A stretch of DNA of 64,000 nucleotides from Nocardioides islandensis (GCF_015352455.1 NZ_JADKPN010000004.1:1-64000), one strand, 5' to 3'; positions 39,236-53,154 are shown, counted from the first letter of the stretch. Numbers and translations: made by a program. Notes: generated by a model from the sequence alone, not told the origin.

Positions 39236-42097
39236 CTAGCGGTGGCGCACCGGCGACCGGTTGCCCAGGAGGCCCGGCCCGCCGGCGTACACCGCCCGGA
39301 ACTTGCGGATCTTCGTCCCCGGCACCTTCGCGAGGTACTTGCCGCCCTTCCCGGTCTTGACGGTGGCCACCTTGACCCACTTCTTGCCCTGCTGCACGTA
39401 TAGCTTCAGCGTCGCGCCGACCACGCCCGTCGCGCCCGCGAGGAGCTTGCCGTTGAGCTTGGTCTTCGAGCTCGCCTGGCGCACGACCAGCCGTGTCGAC
39501 GTCCCGACGAGCTGCACCGTCACCGGCGTTCCCGGCTGACCGGCGGCCACGATGGGCACGACCGTGATCGGGTACGTCGTGCCCTGCTTCAGTCCCGTCA
39601 GGCTCACACTGCGCACGGATGCGGCCACGTTGGTGGTGATGCCGGTGGTGAAGACGCGGTACGCCGTCACCGCCGAGGCGCCCGTCGTCGGGGTCCCCCA
39701 GCTGACGACCGCCTTGCCCAGCCCGCCCCTGACGGCGACGTTCGCCGGCGCGGGCGTGCCCTGCCCCGGCGTCGGGGTGGGGGTGGGGGTCGGAGTCGGG
39801 GTCGGGGTGGGGGTCGGAGTCGGTGTGATGACCGCGCCGTCGCAGGTGTACACGACGACGTCGTCGACGAACCATCCCAGACCGCTGAAGCTGCTGTCGG
39901 TGCTCATCGTGAACCGGGGGGTGACCGACTGCCCTGCGAACGCACTCAGGTCGAGACGGCTGGCGAGGTACCCGCGGCTGTCGCCCCCGAAGCCGAGCTT
40001 GCCTGCCTTGGGGTTCCCGAAGCCGCCGGCGATCAGGTTCGTCGGGCCGTTCACCCACGACATCCCCGAGGTGTCCGCGCCGTTGACCTCCACGGTCCCG
40101 GCGTCGTAGAAGCCGGCGGCGTCGTAGTCGAGGACGCGCCACTGCTGGAAGTACAGGTACGACGGCTGGCCGGCAGGCAGCGCGATGGCGGCGCTGGCCA
40201 CCAACGACGTGCTCCCTGCCGACGCCGACTCGTCGTTGGACCACGCGTCCGGACCGGAGTGAGCGACCTGCCCGACGCCCGGGGTGCCGTCGCGCCCCCA
40301 CAGGGACCCGGCGGTGAACTTCGTTGTCGGCGTGCCGCTCTCGCCGTCCAGCAGGACCCGCAATGACCCGGCGGCACAGCTCAGGGTGGCGTCGGCGGGC
40401 TGCGGGTTGTTGGTGGGGGTGTTGCGGAGCTCGGTGGCGAGGGTCGCCTGGTGCACCGCGGCGCAGTTGTCGGGCGTCATCACGCCGGTGCCCTGGAGCG
40501 CGGCACAGGACTGGTCCAGGACAGCGGCCTCGTCGGCGTAGTCGCTGCCCGACGTGAGGGACTGGTCGACGAGGAGCCACAGCTTCGCCGACCGCGTCAG
40601 GGTCGGCTCCCCCGTGTCGATCCCGGTGATCGTCTGGCCGTTGAACGTGCCGCCCTGGGAGGCCAGGTAGAACGTGTGGTTGCCCACGCCCGAGTTGGTG
40701 TGCACGCCGTCGTTGTCGGGGTAGCAGGCGTTGCAGACCTCCTTGACGTACAGCGGGCTGGACATCTTGTCGGGATCGTTCTTGAGCGTCGGATCCTGCA
40801 CGTTGCGCAGACCGGTGGGGAAGCCAGGGAGGTCCTCGCCGAGGGCCCAGGCGGTAGCCGGCACGTCTGAGCCGGTGACGTTCCGGTGGTCGATGATCTC
40901 GCCCATGATGTCCGACAGCGACTCGTTCATCGCCCCTGACTGGCCCCAGTAGACGAGGTTGGAGCTGCGCTCGGTGACGCCGTGGGTCATCTCGTGGCCC
41001 ACCACGTCGTCGGCCACGGCGTAGCCCTGGCCGTAGTACATCTGGCTGCCGTTCCAGAAGGCGTTGGCGTACGGGCACGTGGACCCGCTGTAGCACCAGC
41101 GGACCGTCTGCGAGAGGGCCTTGGTGGTGCCGCCGTCGACCACGCGGCCGATGAGGTTGGTGAGGTCGATGTTGCCGAAGGCCTGGTAGTTGTCCCATAC
41201 CACGCCGGCCAGGTCGAAGGCGGTGTTGGCCTCGGCCAGGGCGGCGTCGGGGCCGGCCTCTGTCCGGACCAGGTTCCCCGATGCGTTGACGCACGGCGCA
41301 TTCGCGACGTTGGGGTTCTGGAGCGCACTGTTGTTGTCGCAGACGACCCTGTTCTTGGCTTCGCCGATGAGGTCGTTGTTCATCAGCACGAGGCCGGTCT
41401 GGTCGTCGATGAGCAGCAGGCGGCGCTCGTCCGCCGACCGCGTCACTTCGAAGCGCCAGGCAGTCCGGATCGGCAGGTCCGACGACGCGCCGATCAGCAA
41501 CGGGTCGACGACCCATCGGCCGAGGCTGGTGACCGTGGCGTCGTCACCGTGGCCGGCGGCTCGCTGGAAGTACCCCTGGGCCGATCCGGCGGCGGTCGCC
41601 TCGGACACCAGGGCGGTGGGGACCTTCGTGAGGCCGGTGGTTTCCGCCAGGATGGAGTCGAGCTCGCGATCGGGCCGCAGGCTGACCACCAGCTCTCCGC
41701 CCAGGACGGGCAGGCCACCGACGCGCTGCTGGTAGCGGACGACGTTGCCCGTCACCGTGCGGCTCGCGCCCAGGTCGGTGATGGTCGTGCCGGACCGTTC
41801 GGTCCCGAACGCTGCGCCGTACCTGGCCAGGTGCGCCGCCGCCGCGGCGCGGACGCTCGTGCCAGCCGAGACGTCCGGATCGTCCAGCGACTCGCCCGCG
41901 GGCACGCCCAGGAAGCTGAAGCCACCTGCGCCGTCGGGTCGCAGCGTCAATGGTGCGGACGCGTCGTCAACCAGCCGGCTGGCGGCCGCCTCGGCCGCGG
42001 TGGGGGTCGCCGCGGCGGCGTTCGTCTGCACCGCCGCGTGCCCGAGCGCGAGCGTGGCGACCGCGACGAGCGCGACGCCGGACGTTCTGTGACCCAT
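39236..42097 (-). CDS. Secreted M4-family (thermolysin-like) metalloprotease with C-terminal modules
   Basis: 953 residues. Signal peptide about 1-29; propeptide with FTP/PepSY-like parts (about 45-245, RYQQRVGGLPVLGGELVVSL); catalytic domain with zinc site VGHEMTHGVTE (H368, E369, H372) and third ligand E392 in AMNESLSDIMGE. Then a jelly-roll/MAM-like domain (about 575-755), a (TP)n linker, an FN3-like module and an Ig/carbohydrate-type end. Probably degrades extracellular protein and binds a polymer or cell surface. It stands alone inside a housekeeping block. Preceded by a palindrome and a TAGCCT hexamer. Confidence 0.92.
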   Translation of the reverse strand: MGHRTSGVALVAVATLALGHAAVQTNAAAATPTAAEAAASRLVDDASAPLTLRPDGAGGFSFLGVPAGESLDDPDVSAGTSVRAAAAAHLARYGAAFGTERSGTTITDLGASRTVTGNVVRYQQRVGGLPVLGGELVVSLRPDRELDSILAETTGLTKVPTALVSEATAAGSAQGYFQRAAGHGDDATVTSLGRWVVDPLLIGASSDLPIRTAWRFEVTRSADERRLLLIDDQTGLVLMNNDLIGEAKNRVVCDNNSALQNPNVANAPCVNASGNLVRTEAGPDAALAEANTAFDLAGVVWDNYQAFGNIDLTNLIGRVVDGGTTKALSQTVRWCYSGSTCPYANAFWNGSQMYYGQGYAVADDVVGHEMTHGVTERSSNLVYWGQSGAMNESLSDIMGEIIDHRNVTGSDVPATAWALGEDLPGFPTGLRNVQDPTLKNDPDKMSSPLYVKEVCNACYPDNDGVHTNSGVGNHTFYLASQGGTFNGQTITGIDTGEPTLTRSAKLWLLVDQSLTSGSDYADEAAVLDQSCAALQGTGVMTPDNCAAVHQATLATELRNTPTNNPQPADATLSCAAGSLRVLLDGESGTPTTKFTAGSLWGRDGTPGVGQVAHSGPDAWSNDESASAGSTSLVASAAIALPAGQPSYLYFQQWRVLDYDAAGFYDAGTVEVNGADTSGMSWVNGPTNLIAGGFGNPKAGKLGFGGDSRGYLASRLDLSAFAGQSVTPRFTMSTDSSFSGLGWFVDDVVVYTCDGAVITPTPTPTPTPTPTPTPTPTPGQGTPAPANVAVRGGLGKAVVSWGTPTTGASAVTAYRVFTTGITTNVAASVRSVSLTGLKQGTTYPITVVPIVAAGQPGTPVTVQLVGTSTRLVVRQASSKTKLNGKLLAGATGVVGATLKLYVQQGKKWVKVATVKTGKGGKYLAKVPGTKIRKFRAVYAGGPGLLGNRSPVRHR
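39770..39829 (-). repeat. Tandem repeat encoding a Thr-Pro linker
   Basis: About ten 6-bp units read on the minus strand as alternating Thr-Pro codons. Such tracts vary in length by slippage. It separates the protease part from the FN3-like module. Confidence 0.85.
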
Positions 42098-42111
42098 GCT
42101 GCTGTTCCCCG

Positions 42112-42140
42112 TTCCGACAGGCGTTCCTGTCGGAAGGCTA
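42112..42140 (-). promoter_or_regulatory. Operator-like palindrome at the M4 protease promoter
   Basis: 42112-42121 and 42126-42135 form a perfect 10-bp inverted repeat with a 4-nt centre. TAGCCT (42135-42140, minus strand) abuts it, so the transcription start would fall inside the palindrome. This fits a repressor operator; an RNA hairpin is the alternative. Confidence 0.5.
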
Positions 42141-42148
42141 GGCGGGCC

Positions 42149-42167
42149 GCCGGGACGGCGTCCCGGC
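42149..42167 (-). terminator. GC hairpin after metK
   Basis: 8-bp perfect arms (42149-42156, 42160-42167) with a 3-nt loop, 26 nt past the metK stop. No U-tract follows on the minus strand, as is common in high-GC genomes. Confidence 0.6.
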
Positions 42168-42192
42168 TTTGGGCCAGGCTCCGTGGTGGGCG

Positions 42193-43383
<1,191 letters not shown>

Positions 43384-43423
43384 GGTGTGCTCACTCCTGT
43401 GGTGCTGCGGTTGGTCGGTCAGG

Positions 43424-43429
43424 ACCCTA
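43424..43429 (-). promoter_or_regulatory. metK -10 hexamer
   Basis: TAGGGT on the minus strand in the 63-bp gap after coaBC; predicts a leader of about 33 nt containing the ribosome binding site. No SAM riboswitch is seen. Confidence 0.4.
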
Positions 43430-43446
43430 GCCGTGGTCGGGGCGGG

Positions 43447-44697
43447 TCACGGCATCCGGGCCAGCACCTGGTCCCAGATGGCATGGGCCAGGGCTCCCTT
43501 GGAGCCGAGGGGTACGTCGGTGACGGCGCCGTCGGCGCCCAGGATCACGGCCTGGTTGTCCGCAGCGCCGAAGACCGCTCCCCCGCTCACGTCGTTGACG
43601 ACGATCAGGTCGCAGCCCTTGCGGGCCAGCTTGGCGCGGCCGAGCTCCAGCACGGTGCCGGTGGCGTCCCCCGTCTCGGCGGCGAAACCGACGATCACCT
43701 GCCCGCCGCGGGCCCGGTCGTGGGAGATCTCGGCGAGGATGTCGGGGTTCTGGGCCAGCTCGATGGCCGGCGCGCTGCCGTCGTCGGCCTTCTTGATCTT
43801 GGTGTCGCTGTGCGAGACGGGCCGGAAGTCGGCGGGCGCCGCGGCCATCACGACCGCATCGGCGCCGGCGGCGGCCGACACGACCGCGTCGCGCAGCTGG
43901 GCCGTCGTCTCGACGCGCAGCACCTTGACGCCCGCGGGGTCGGGCAGCGTCACGTTGGCGGCCACGAGCGTCACCTCGGCGCCCCGCGCTGCGGCGGCCC
44001 GCGCCAGCGCGTAGCCCTGGAGGCCCGAGGAGCGGTTGCCGAGGAAGCGGACCGGGTCGAGGTACTCGCGGGTGCCGCCCGCGCTGACGACCACCGACTT
44101 CCCGGACAGGTCGGGCGTGGCGACCCCGCGCGAGAGGACCTCGCGGCAGATCTCGAAGATCTCCTCCGGGTCGGGCAGCCGGCCCTTGCCGGAGTCGGCC
44201 CCGGTCAGCCGCCCCTCGGCGGGCTCGATGACCAGGGCGCCGCGCTCGCGGAGCGTGGCCACGTTGGCGGCGGTCGCGGCGTGCTCCCACATCTCGGTGT
44301 GCATCGCGGGGGCGAAGACGACCGGGCAGCGAGCGGTCAGCAGGGTGGTGGTGAGCAGGTCGTCGGCCAGCCCGTGGGCGGCCTTGGCGAGCAGGTCGGC
44401 GGTGGCCGGCGCGACCACGACCAGGTCCGCGCTCTGGCCGATGCGCACGTGCGGCACCTGGTGGACGTCGTGCCAGACCTCCGCGGAGACCGGCCTGCCG
44501 GACAGGGCCGCGAAGGTGTCGGCGCCCACGAACCGCAGGGCGGCGGCGGTCGGGACCACCGTCACATCGTGACCGGACTCGGTGAACCGGCGCAGCAGCT
44601 CGCAGGCCTTGTAGGCCGCGATGCCCCCCGACACCCCCAGGATGACGTGCGGCCGGGACCCCGGAGTCGGGGTCCCGGCCGTCAGGTCGGTGGTCAT
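43447..44697 (-). CDS. coaBC: Bifunctional phosphopantothenoylcysteine decarboxylase/synthetase
   Basis: 416 residues. N-terminal flavin decarboxylase CoaC (GVSGGIAAYKACELLRRF, catalytic His in DVHQVPHVRIGQ, APAMHTEMW lid) and C-terminal CoaB synthetase (VVVSAGGTREYLDPVRFLGN, AAAPADFRP, GFAAETGD, NDV). Two steps of coenzyme A synthesis. ATG start 22 nt after rpoZ. Confidence 0.96.
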   Translation of the reverse strand: MTTDLTAGTPTPGSRPHVILGVSGGIAAYKACELLRRFTESGHDVTVVPTAAALRFVGADTFAALSGRPVSAEVWHDVHQVPHVRIGQSADLVVVAPATADLLAKAAHGLADDLLTTTLLTARCPVVFAPAMHTEMWEHAATAANVATLRERGALVIEPAEGRLTGADSGKGRLPDPEEIFEICREVLSRGVATPDLSGKSVVVSAGGTREYLDPVRFLGNRSSGLQGYALARAAAARGAEVTLVAANVTLPDPAGVKVLRVETTAQLRDAVVSAAAGADAVVMAAAPADFRPVSHSDTKIKKADDGSAPAIELAQNPDILAEISHDRARGGQVIVGFAAETGDATGTVLELGRAKLARKGCDLIVVNDVSGGAVFGAADNQAVILGADGAVTDVPLGSKGALAHAIWDQVLARMP

Positions 44698-44719
44698 GCG
44701 ACCGGCTCGTTCGCCGGTG

Positions 44720-45046
44720 CTACTCGCCGAAGTTGTCGTCGAGGGTGGCGGCCGCGCGGGCCTCCTCCTCGGCGGCGATCTCGGCGGGGTCGATGTCCTC
44801 GCACGTCAGCAGGTCCTCGTTGATCTCGCGGAGCGCGATCGACAGCGGCTTCTCCTGGACGTGGGTGTCGACCAGCGGGCCGACGTACTCCAGCAGGCCC
44901 TCGCCGAGCTGGGAGTAGTAGGCGTTGATCTGGCGGGCGCGCTTGGCGCTGTAGAGCACCAGCTTGTACTTGCTGTCGGTCTTGGTCAGCAGGTCGTCGA
45001 TCGACGGGTTGGTGACACCCTCGGCGGCGATGTTGGGAGCAGACAC
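44720..45046 (-). CDS. rpoZ: RNA polymerase omega subunit
   Basis: 108 residues. [29 protein letters not shown] (by ends) is the conserved omega core; the acidic C-terminal tail ([16 protein letters not shown]) is longer than in enterics. Helps assemble the polymerase. GTG start. Position between gmk and coaBC is the standard one. Confidence 0.96.
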   Translation of the reverse strand: MSAPNIAAEGVTNPSIDDLLTKTDSKYKLVLYSAKRARQINAYYSQLGEGLLEYVGPLVDTHVQEKPLSIALREINEDLLTCEDIDPAEIAAEEEARAAATLDDNFGE

Positions 45047-45073
45047 GCGGAAGCCTCACAGGAGCTAGAAGAG

Positions 45074-45098
45074 GGTCGCGCGTTAGCGGTCCGCGACC
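45074..45098 (-). other. Hairpin between gmk and rpoZ
   Basis: GGTCGCG/CGCGACC arms with an 11-nt loop span the gmk stop; CTCTTCT follows on the minus strand. It may attenuate rpoZ and the genes beyond. Confidence 0.35.
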
Positions 45099-45652
45099 TC
45101 AGAACAGATCAAGGCTACCAACTCCTCCGCAGCAGCGTGAACTTCGTGGTTGACGACCGTGGCGTCGAACTCCTCCTCGGCCGCCAGCTCGGCGTGTGCC
45201 GTCTGCAGCCGGCGCTCTCGCTCCTCCTCGGTCTCGGTGCCGCGGCCGACCAGCCGGCGGACCAGCTCCTCCCACGAGGGCGGGGCCAGGAACACGAAGA
45301 GAGCGTCCGGCATCGTGCGCCGTACCTGCCGTGCGCCCTGGAGGTCGATCTCCAGCAGCGCCGCCCGGCCCTCGGCCAGCGCCTGCTCGACCGGGCCGCG
45401 CGGGGTGCCGTACCGCGCCGCCTGGTGGACCACCGCCCACTCGAGGAGCTCGTCGTCGTCGACCATCCGGTCGAACTCCTCGTCGGAGACGAACCAGTAG
45501 TGCACCCCGTTGACCTCGCCGGGTCGGGGAGCGCGGGTGGTCGCCGAGACGGAGATCCAGATCTCGGGGTGGTTGCGGCGCACGTCGGCCGCGACGGTCC
45601 CCTTGCCGACAGCGGTCGGTCCCGCGAGGACGGCGAGTCGGGAGCGGGTCAC
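45083..45652 (-). CDS. gmk: Guanylate kinase
   Basis: 189 residues. P-loop [31 protein letters not shown] (GMP site), [28 protein letters not shown] (by ends). Phosphorylates GMP to GDP. GTG start. Gap to mihF is 23 nt, so same transcript. Confidence 0.97.
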   Translation of the reverse strand: MTRSRLAVLAGPTAVGKGTVAADVRRNHPEIWISVSATTRAPRPGEVNGVHYWFVSDEEFDRMVDDDELLEWAVVHQAARYGTPRGPVEQALAEGRAALLEIDLQGARQVRRTMPDALFVFLAPPSWEELVRRLVGRGTETEEERERRLQTAHAELAAEEEFDATVVNHEVHAAAEELVALICSEVADR

Positions 45653-45675
45653 TCGGCCCCGTCAGTCGTCATGGC

Positions 45676-45993
45676 TCAGTCCTGGGCGAACTCGCGCTCG
45701 AGCGCGGCCACCTGGTTGACGCCCAGCCCGCGCACGCGGCGGCTCTCGGCGATGCCGAGGCGCTCCATCATCTGACGCGCCCGGACCTTGCCGAGGCCCG
45801 GCATGGACTGGAGCAGGTCGACGACCCGCATCTTGCCGATGACCTCGTTGCGCTGGCCCTCGTGGAGCACGTCGACGATGGAGGCACCGGAGTTCTTCAG
45901 CCGGTTCTTGACCTCCGCCCGCTCCCTCCGCGAGGCGGCCGCCTTGTCGAGCGCTGCCTGTCGCTGTTCGGGAGTCAGAGGAGGAAGGGCCAC
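45676..45993 (-). CDS. mihF: Actinobacterial integration host factor
   Basis: 105 residues. LPPLTPEQRQAALDKAAASR, RAEVKNRLKNSGASIVDVL and MPGLGKVRARQMMERLGIAESRRVRGLG contain the helix-two-turn-helix that binds DNA non-specifically. A nucleoid protein unrelated to enteric IHF and typical upstream of gmk. GTG start with AAGGAAG upstream. Confidence 0.97.
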   Translation of the reverse strand: MALPPLTPEQRQAALDKAAASRRERAEVKNRLKNSGASIVDVLHEGQRNEVIGKMRVVDLLQSMPGLGKVRARQMMERLGIAESRRVRGLGVNQVAALEREFAQD

Positions 45994-46042
45994 AGAACTT
46001 CCTTTTCAGGGAACCAGCTCGGCTGGGCGTGCGAACCGGGCC

Positions 46043-46072
46043 AATCTAGTCAGGTTGGCGACGGGTCAGCAA
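46043..46072 (-). promoter_or_regulatory. mihF-gmk-rpoZ-coaBC promoter
   Basis: TTGCTG (46067-46072), 18 nt spacer, TAGATT (46043-46048) on the minus strand. The leader would be about 45 nt and contains a normal ribosome binding site. Confidence 0.55.
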
Positions 46073-46073
46073 T

Positions 46074-46093
46074 CCGGCCGAGCTGCCGGCCGG
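46074..46093 (-). terminator. Hairpin after the lipoprotein gene
   Basis: CCGGCCG/CGGCCGG perfect 7-bp arms with 6-nt loop, 20 nt after the lipoprotein stop, separating the pyr unit from mihF. Confidence 0.55.
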
Positions 46094-46112
46094 GGCCAAC
46101 AACAGAGCGGGA

Positions 46113-46607
46113 TCAGAGGCTGAGCGGCGTGTGGCACACGTCCTTGGCCTGCTGTTGGACGCTGTCGAACGCCTGGACCACCGACGGCGCGAGGAGCGCC
46201 GCGGCGGCGTCCTCGACGCGGGTGCGCTGGTCGTCGGTGAGGTCGTCGGGCAGCTGTTTGCCGTCGTACGTCGCCGGGTCGATGCCCGCGGCGTGCAGCG
46301 CGTCGTCGAGCTCCTGGAGCGGGTCGAGGAGCGCCTTCCAGTCGTCCTGGATGTCGTCGGGCGCGTCGGCGGAGAGGTCGCGGAAGATCGGCAGGGCCTG
46401 GAGCAGGGCGCCGGGGGTCGCTGACGCGGTGACGTCGGTCAGCTTGGCCTGGTTCGACTGCACCGCGTCGCAGTAGTCGTCGCCTCCCCCGCAGCCGGAC
46501 AGCAGCGTGAGGGCCAGCGCGACCGCGGCCAGGGCGGCGGTGCATGTGGGTCGGTTTCTCCGGTCCGGCGGTGCGTGGGTGTCGCTTTCCAGGGCTGAGA
46601 CCGACAC
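46113..46607 (-). CDS. Putative lipoprotein
   Basis: 164 residues. A type-II signal with lipobox LLSGC (Cys about 39) after the hydrophobic TAALAAVALALT; the first 20 residues before it are long and charged, so the real start may be further in. The mature part is acidic and helical, with a cysteine near each end (YCDAVQSN ... DVCHTPL) likely to pair. No family recognised. GTG start 4 nt past the pyrF stop places it at the end of the carAB-pyrDF unit. Confidence 0.75.
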   Translation of the reverse strand: MSVSALESDTHAPPDRRNRPTCTAALAAVALALTLLSGCGGGDDYCDAVQSNQAKLTDVTASATPGALLQALPIFRDLSADAPDDIQDDWKALLDPLQELDDALHAAGIDPATYDGKQLPDDLTDDQRTRVEDAAAALLAPSVVQAFDSVQQQAKDVCHTPLSL

Positions 46608-46611
46608 TCAC

Positions 46612-47445
46612 TCACCGCCCCTGGGCGAGAAGCGCACGCAGCTCGTCGTTCGTGCGCCGGGCCGCGTCGCGCATGGCGGACGCCGACGGGCCGGCGCGGA
46701 GGAGCTCGCGCGAGGAGCTGGGCAGGACGTTCGGGAGGGCGGCGCCGAAGATGCGCGGCAGGTCGGCCGTCGTACCTCCCTGGGCGCCGTACCCGGGCGC
46801 GAGGACCGGACCGTTGAACGCGAAGTCGTCCGAGCTCGAGCCGATCGTCGCGCCGACGACGGCGCCGAAGGAGCCGAGGGGTGCCGCACCGGCGTTGAGG
46901 TGGCGGAGGTGGTCGAGCATGGTCGCGGTGACCGTCCGGCCGTCGTCCCCGCGGGCGTCCTGGACCTCGGGGGCCTCCTTGTTGGAGGTACGGGCCAGCA
47001 CGAACAGGCCGGCGTCGTGCTTGCGCGCGGCGTCGACGAAGGGCTCCAGGGAGCCGAAGCCCAGGTACGGGCTGACGGTGATCGCGTCGGCGGCGATCGG
47101 GCTGGCCGGGTCGAGGTACGCGTCGGCGTACGCCTCGCTCGTCGACCCGATGTCCCCGCGCTTCACGTCGAGCAGCACGAGGGCGCCGGCCTCACGGGCT
47201 GTCGCGATCACCTGCTCGAGCACCGCGACGCCCCGGCTGCCGAACCGCTCGTAGAACGCCGACTGCGGCTTGACCACCGCGCACTCGGCGGCCAGGGCCT
47301 CCGTGGCTCCGAGCGCGAAGGACTCCAGGCCCTCCACGCTGTCGGGCAGGCCCCACTCGTGCAGCAGCGCGGCGTGCGGGTCGATGCCGGAGCACAGCGG
47401 GCCGCGCTCGCTGACCGCGTGGTGCAGGCGGGATCCGAAGGTCAT
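46612..47445 (-). CDS. pyrF: Orotidine 5'-phosphate decarboxylase, type 2
   Basis: 277 residues, the longer mycobacterial-type family. GSRLHHAVSERGPLCSGIDPH, VVKPQSAFYERFG, LVLLDVKRGDIGSTS (catalytic Lys/Asp) and APGYGAQGG. Makes UMP. ATG start 4 nt after pyrD. Confidence 0.96.
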   Translation of the reverse strand: MTFGSRLHHAVSERGPLCSGIDPHAALLHEWGLPDSVEGLESFALGATEALAAECAVVKPQSAFYERFGSRGVAVLEQVIATAREAGALVLLDVKRGDIGSTSEAYADAYLDPASPIAADAITVSPYLGFGSLEPFVDAARKHDAGLFVLARTSNKEAPEVQDARGDDGRTVTATMLDHLRHLNAGAAPLGSFGAVVGATIGSSSDDFAFNGPVLAPGYGAQGGTTADLPRIFGAALPNVLPSSSRELLRAGPSASAMRDAARRTNDELRALLAQGR

Positions 47446-47449
47446 GCGG

Positions 47450-48471
47450 TCACTCCTGAGGGTGGGCGAGGGCGGAGGCGATGCGGCGCGGCCACCACGG
47501 CCCGCCGTACACGAAGCCGGTGTAGGCCTGGACGAGCGTGGCCCCGGCGTCGAGGCGCTCGCGCGCCTCCTCCGGGGCGGTGATGCCGCCGACCGAGACG
47601 AGCACCAGGTCGTGCCCCACGGCGTCGTGGAGGAGACGGAGCACCTCGCGCGACCGCGCGGCCACCGGGGACCCGGAGATACCGCCGGCGCCGGCCGCCT
47701 CGACGTCGGCGGCCGGTGTCCGCAGGCCCTCGCGCGAGACGGTCGTGTTCGTCGCGATGATGCCGTCCAGCCGCAGCTCCAGCGCTAGCCGGGCGACGGC
47801 GAGCACGTCGTCGTCGGCGAGGTCGGGGGCGATCTTGACGAGGAGAGGTACGTCGGCCACGCCTCGCACGCCCTCGAGGAGCGGCCCCAGCCTGTCGACC
47901 GCCTGCAGACTGCGCAGCCCCGGGGTGTTGGGCGAGCTGACGTTGACGACCAGGTAGTCGGCGTACGGGCTGAGCAGCCGCGCGGACTTCATGTAGTCGG
48001 CCAGGACCGCGGCCTCGTCGTCCTCGGGCACGACCTTGGTCTTGCCGATGTTCACGCCGAGCACGACGGGACTGTGTCGGTGCTTGGCCCGCTCCGCGAG
48101 CCGCGCGGCCACCGTCTCGGCCCCGTCGTTGTTGAATCCCATCCGGTTGACGATGGCCCGGTCGGCGGGCAGCCGGAACAGCCGCGGCCGGGGGTTGCCC
48201 GGCTGCGCCTCGCCCGTCACCGTGCCGACCTCGACGTGCCCGAACCCGAGGGCCGCGAGCGCGTCGACGCCGACGGCGTTCTTGTCGAACCCCGCCGCCA
48301 GGCCCAGCGCCGAGGGGAACGTCAGGCCGAGGGCGTTGACCGGCCGCGTCGAGGGGCCGGGGTAGAGGCGGGTGGCGAGGCGGGCCGAACGGATGCCCGC
48401 GAAGCCGAGATGGTGCGCGCGCTCGGCGTCGATGCGGGTGAGGAAATGGTCGAAGAGTGCCTGGTACGTGG

Positions 48472-48475
<4 letters not shown>
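47450..48475 (-). CDS. pyrD: Dihydroorotate dehydrogenase, quinone type
   Basis: 341 residues. Class-2 membrane-associated enzyme: N-terminal helices ([19 protein letters not shown]) for quinone contact, [61 protein letters not shown] with catalytic Ser, and SVGGI. Feeds electrons to the quinone pool. ATG overlaps the carB stop. Confidence 0.96.
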
Positions 48476-51818
<3,343 letters not shown>

Positions 51819-51819
<1 letters not shown>

Positions 51820-53054
51820 CAGGCGTCCCCTCCGGTGGTCGAGGAAGGCGCGCCAGCGCCTGTCACGAGACCCGGTGAGGGGTCCGCCGGCGCCTCCGGA
51901 GATCTCGTGACGGGACTTCGTCCCTCCTCGATCAACGACACGAAGCGGTCGAAGAGGTACGCCGCGTCGTGCGGGCCGGCGGCGGCTTCCGGGTGGTACT
52001 GGACGGAGAACGCCTTCAGCGTTCCTGCGTCGTCCCGCAGCTCCAGGCCCTCGACCACGTCGTCGTTGAGGCAGACGTGGGAGACGGTGGCCACGCCGAA
52101 GGGCGTCGGCGTGCTGCCGTCCAGCGGGGCGTCGACCGCGAAGCCGTGGTTGTGCGCGGTGACCTCGACCTTGCCGGTGGTGCGGTCCATCACCGGCTGG
52201 TTGATGCCGCGGTGGCCGTAGGTCAGCTTGTAGGTGCCGAACCCGAGGGCGCGGCCGAAGAGCTGGTTGCCGAAGCAGATGCCGAAGTACGGGAGGCCGC
52301 GCTCGAGCGCCCCCTGGAGCACCTCGACCTGGCTGGTGGTCGCGGCCGGGTCGCCGGGGCCGTTGGAGAAGAACAGGCCGTCGGGCTGGGTGGCCAGCAC
52401 GTCGTCCAGGGACGCGGTGGCGGGGAGCACGTGGGTCTCGATCCCCCGCTGGGCCATCATCCGCGGGGTGTTGGCCTTGATGCCGAGGTCGAGGGCTGCC
52501 ACGGTGAACCGCTTCTCCCCCGCCGCCGGGACGACGTAGGCCTCGTTCGTGCTCACCTCGTCGGAGAGGTTCGCGCCGGACATCTGCGACGACTCCCGCA
52601 CCCGCTGGAGCAGGGCGTCGGGAGACGTCTCGGTCGAGGAGATCCCGACGCGCATGGCGCCGCGGTCGCGCAGGTGACGGGTCAGGGCGCGGGTGTCGAT
52701 GCCGCTGATGCCGACCACGCCCTGGTCGCGCAGCGCGTCGTCGAGGGACCGCTGGGAGCGCCACGAGGAGGGACGGCGGGCGGGGTCGCGGACGACGTAC
52801 CCGGCGACCCAGATCCTCGAGGACTCCGGGTCCTCGTCGTTCATGCCGGTGTTGCCGACGTGCGGGGCGGTCATCACGACGACCTGGCGGTGGTACGAGG
52901 GGTCGGTGAGCGTCTCCTGGTAGCCGGACATGCCGGTGGAGAAGACCGCCTCGCCGAAGGTCTCTCCCGGGGCTCCGTAGGAGTCCCCGCGGAAGGTGCG
53001 GCCGTCCTCGAGGACGAGCAGCGCCGGGGTGTGGGCACGTGCAGGCGCAGGCAT
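51819..53054 (-). CDS. carA: Carbamoyl phosphate synthase small (glutaminase) subunit
   Basis: 411 residues. CPSase N-domain ([38 protein letters not shown]) and class-I glutaminase with nucleophile Cys in [15 protein letters not shown] and His/Glu in SVQYHPEA. Homologous sequence ends at about [10 protein letters not shown]; the last ~30 residues ([17 protein letters not shown] ...) are coded by a REP-like element. ATG has GAAGGAGG upstream and a leader of about 70 nt. Confidence 0.96.
51836..51934. repeat. REP/BIME-like element forming the carA 3' end
   Basis: Left unit TGGTCGAGGAaGG...CCTGTCACGAGACC and right unit, reversed, TGATCGAGGAGGGAC...GTCCCGTCACGAGA are inverted copies, each with its own small stem. 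It supplies the carA C-terminal tail and stop. Confidence 0.7.
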
Positions 53055-53122
53055 CGAGTGCCGGACCTCCTTCTCCGCCTCACGGGACGGATCGTTAAAG
53101 GATGTCGATCGGATCGGGCCCG

Positions 53123-53128
53123 ACCCTA
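53123..53128 (-). promoter_or_regulatory. Probable carA -10 hexamer
   Basis: TAGGGT on the minus strand in the 100-bp gap between gntP and carA. Supports independent transcription of carAB-pyrDF, away from pyrBC. No PyrR site is recognisable. Confidence 0.4.
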
Positions 53129-53154
53129 CCAGCGCTGGTCTCGAGACAGCGCGC

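Noticed and set aside
39770..39829. Short tandem repeats considered as a CRISPR or minisatellite
   Set aside because: Units are 6 bp without spacers and code a Thr-Pro linker in frame.
39204..41516. A 770-codon minus-strand frame inside the M4 protease gene
   Set aside because: It is a shifted frame with low-complexity Arg/Gly/His sequence; the M4 motifs are in the other frame.
43384..43446. SAM riboswitch in front of metK
   Set aside because: The gap is only 63 bp and holds none of the conserved SAM aptamer elements.
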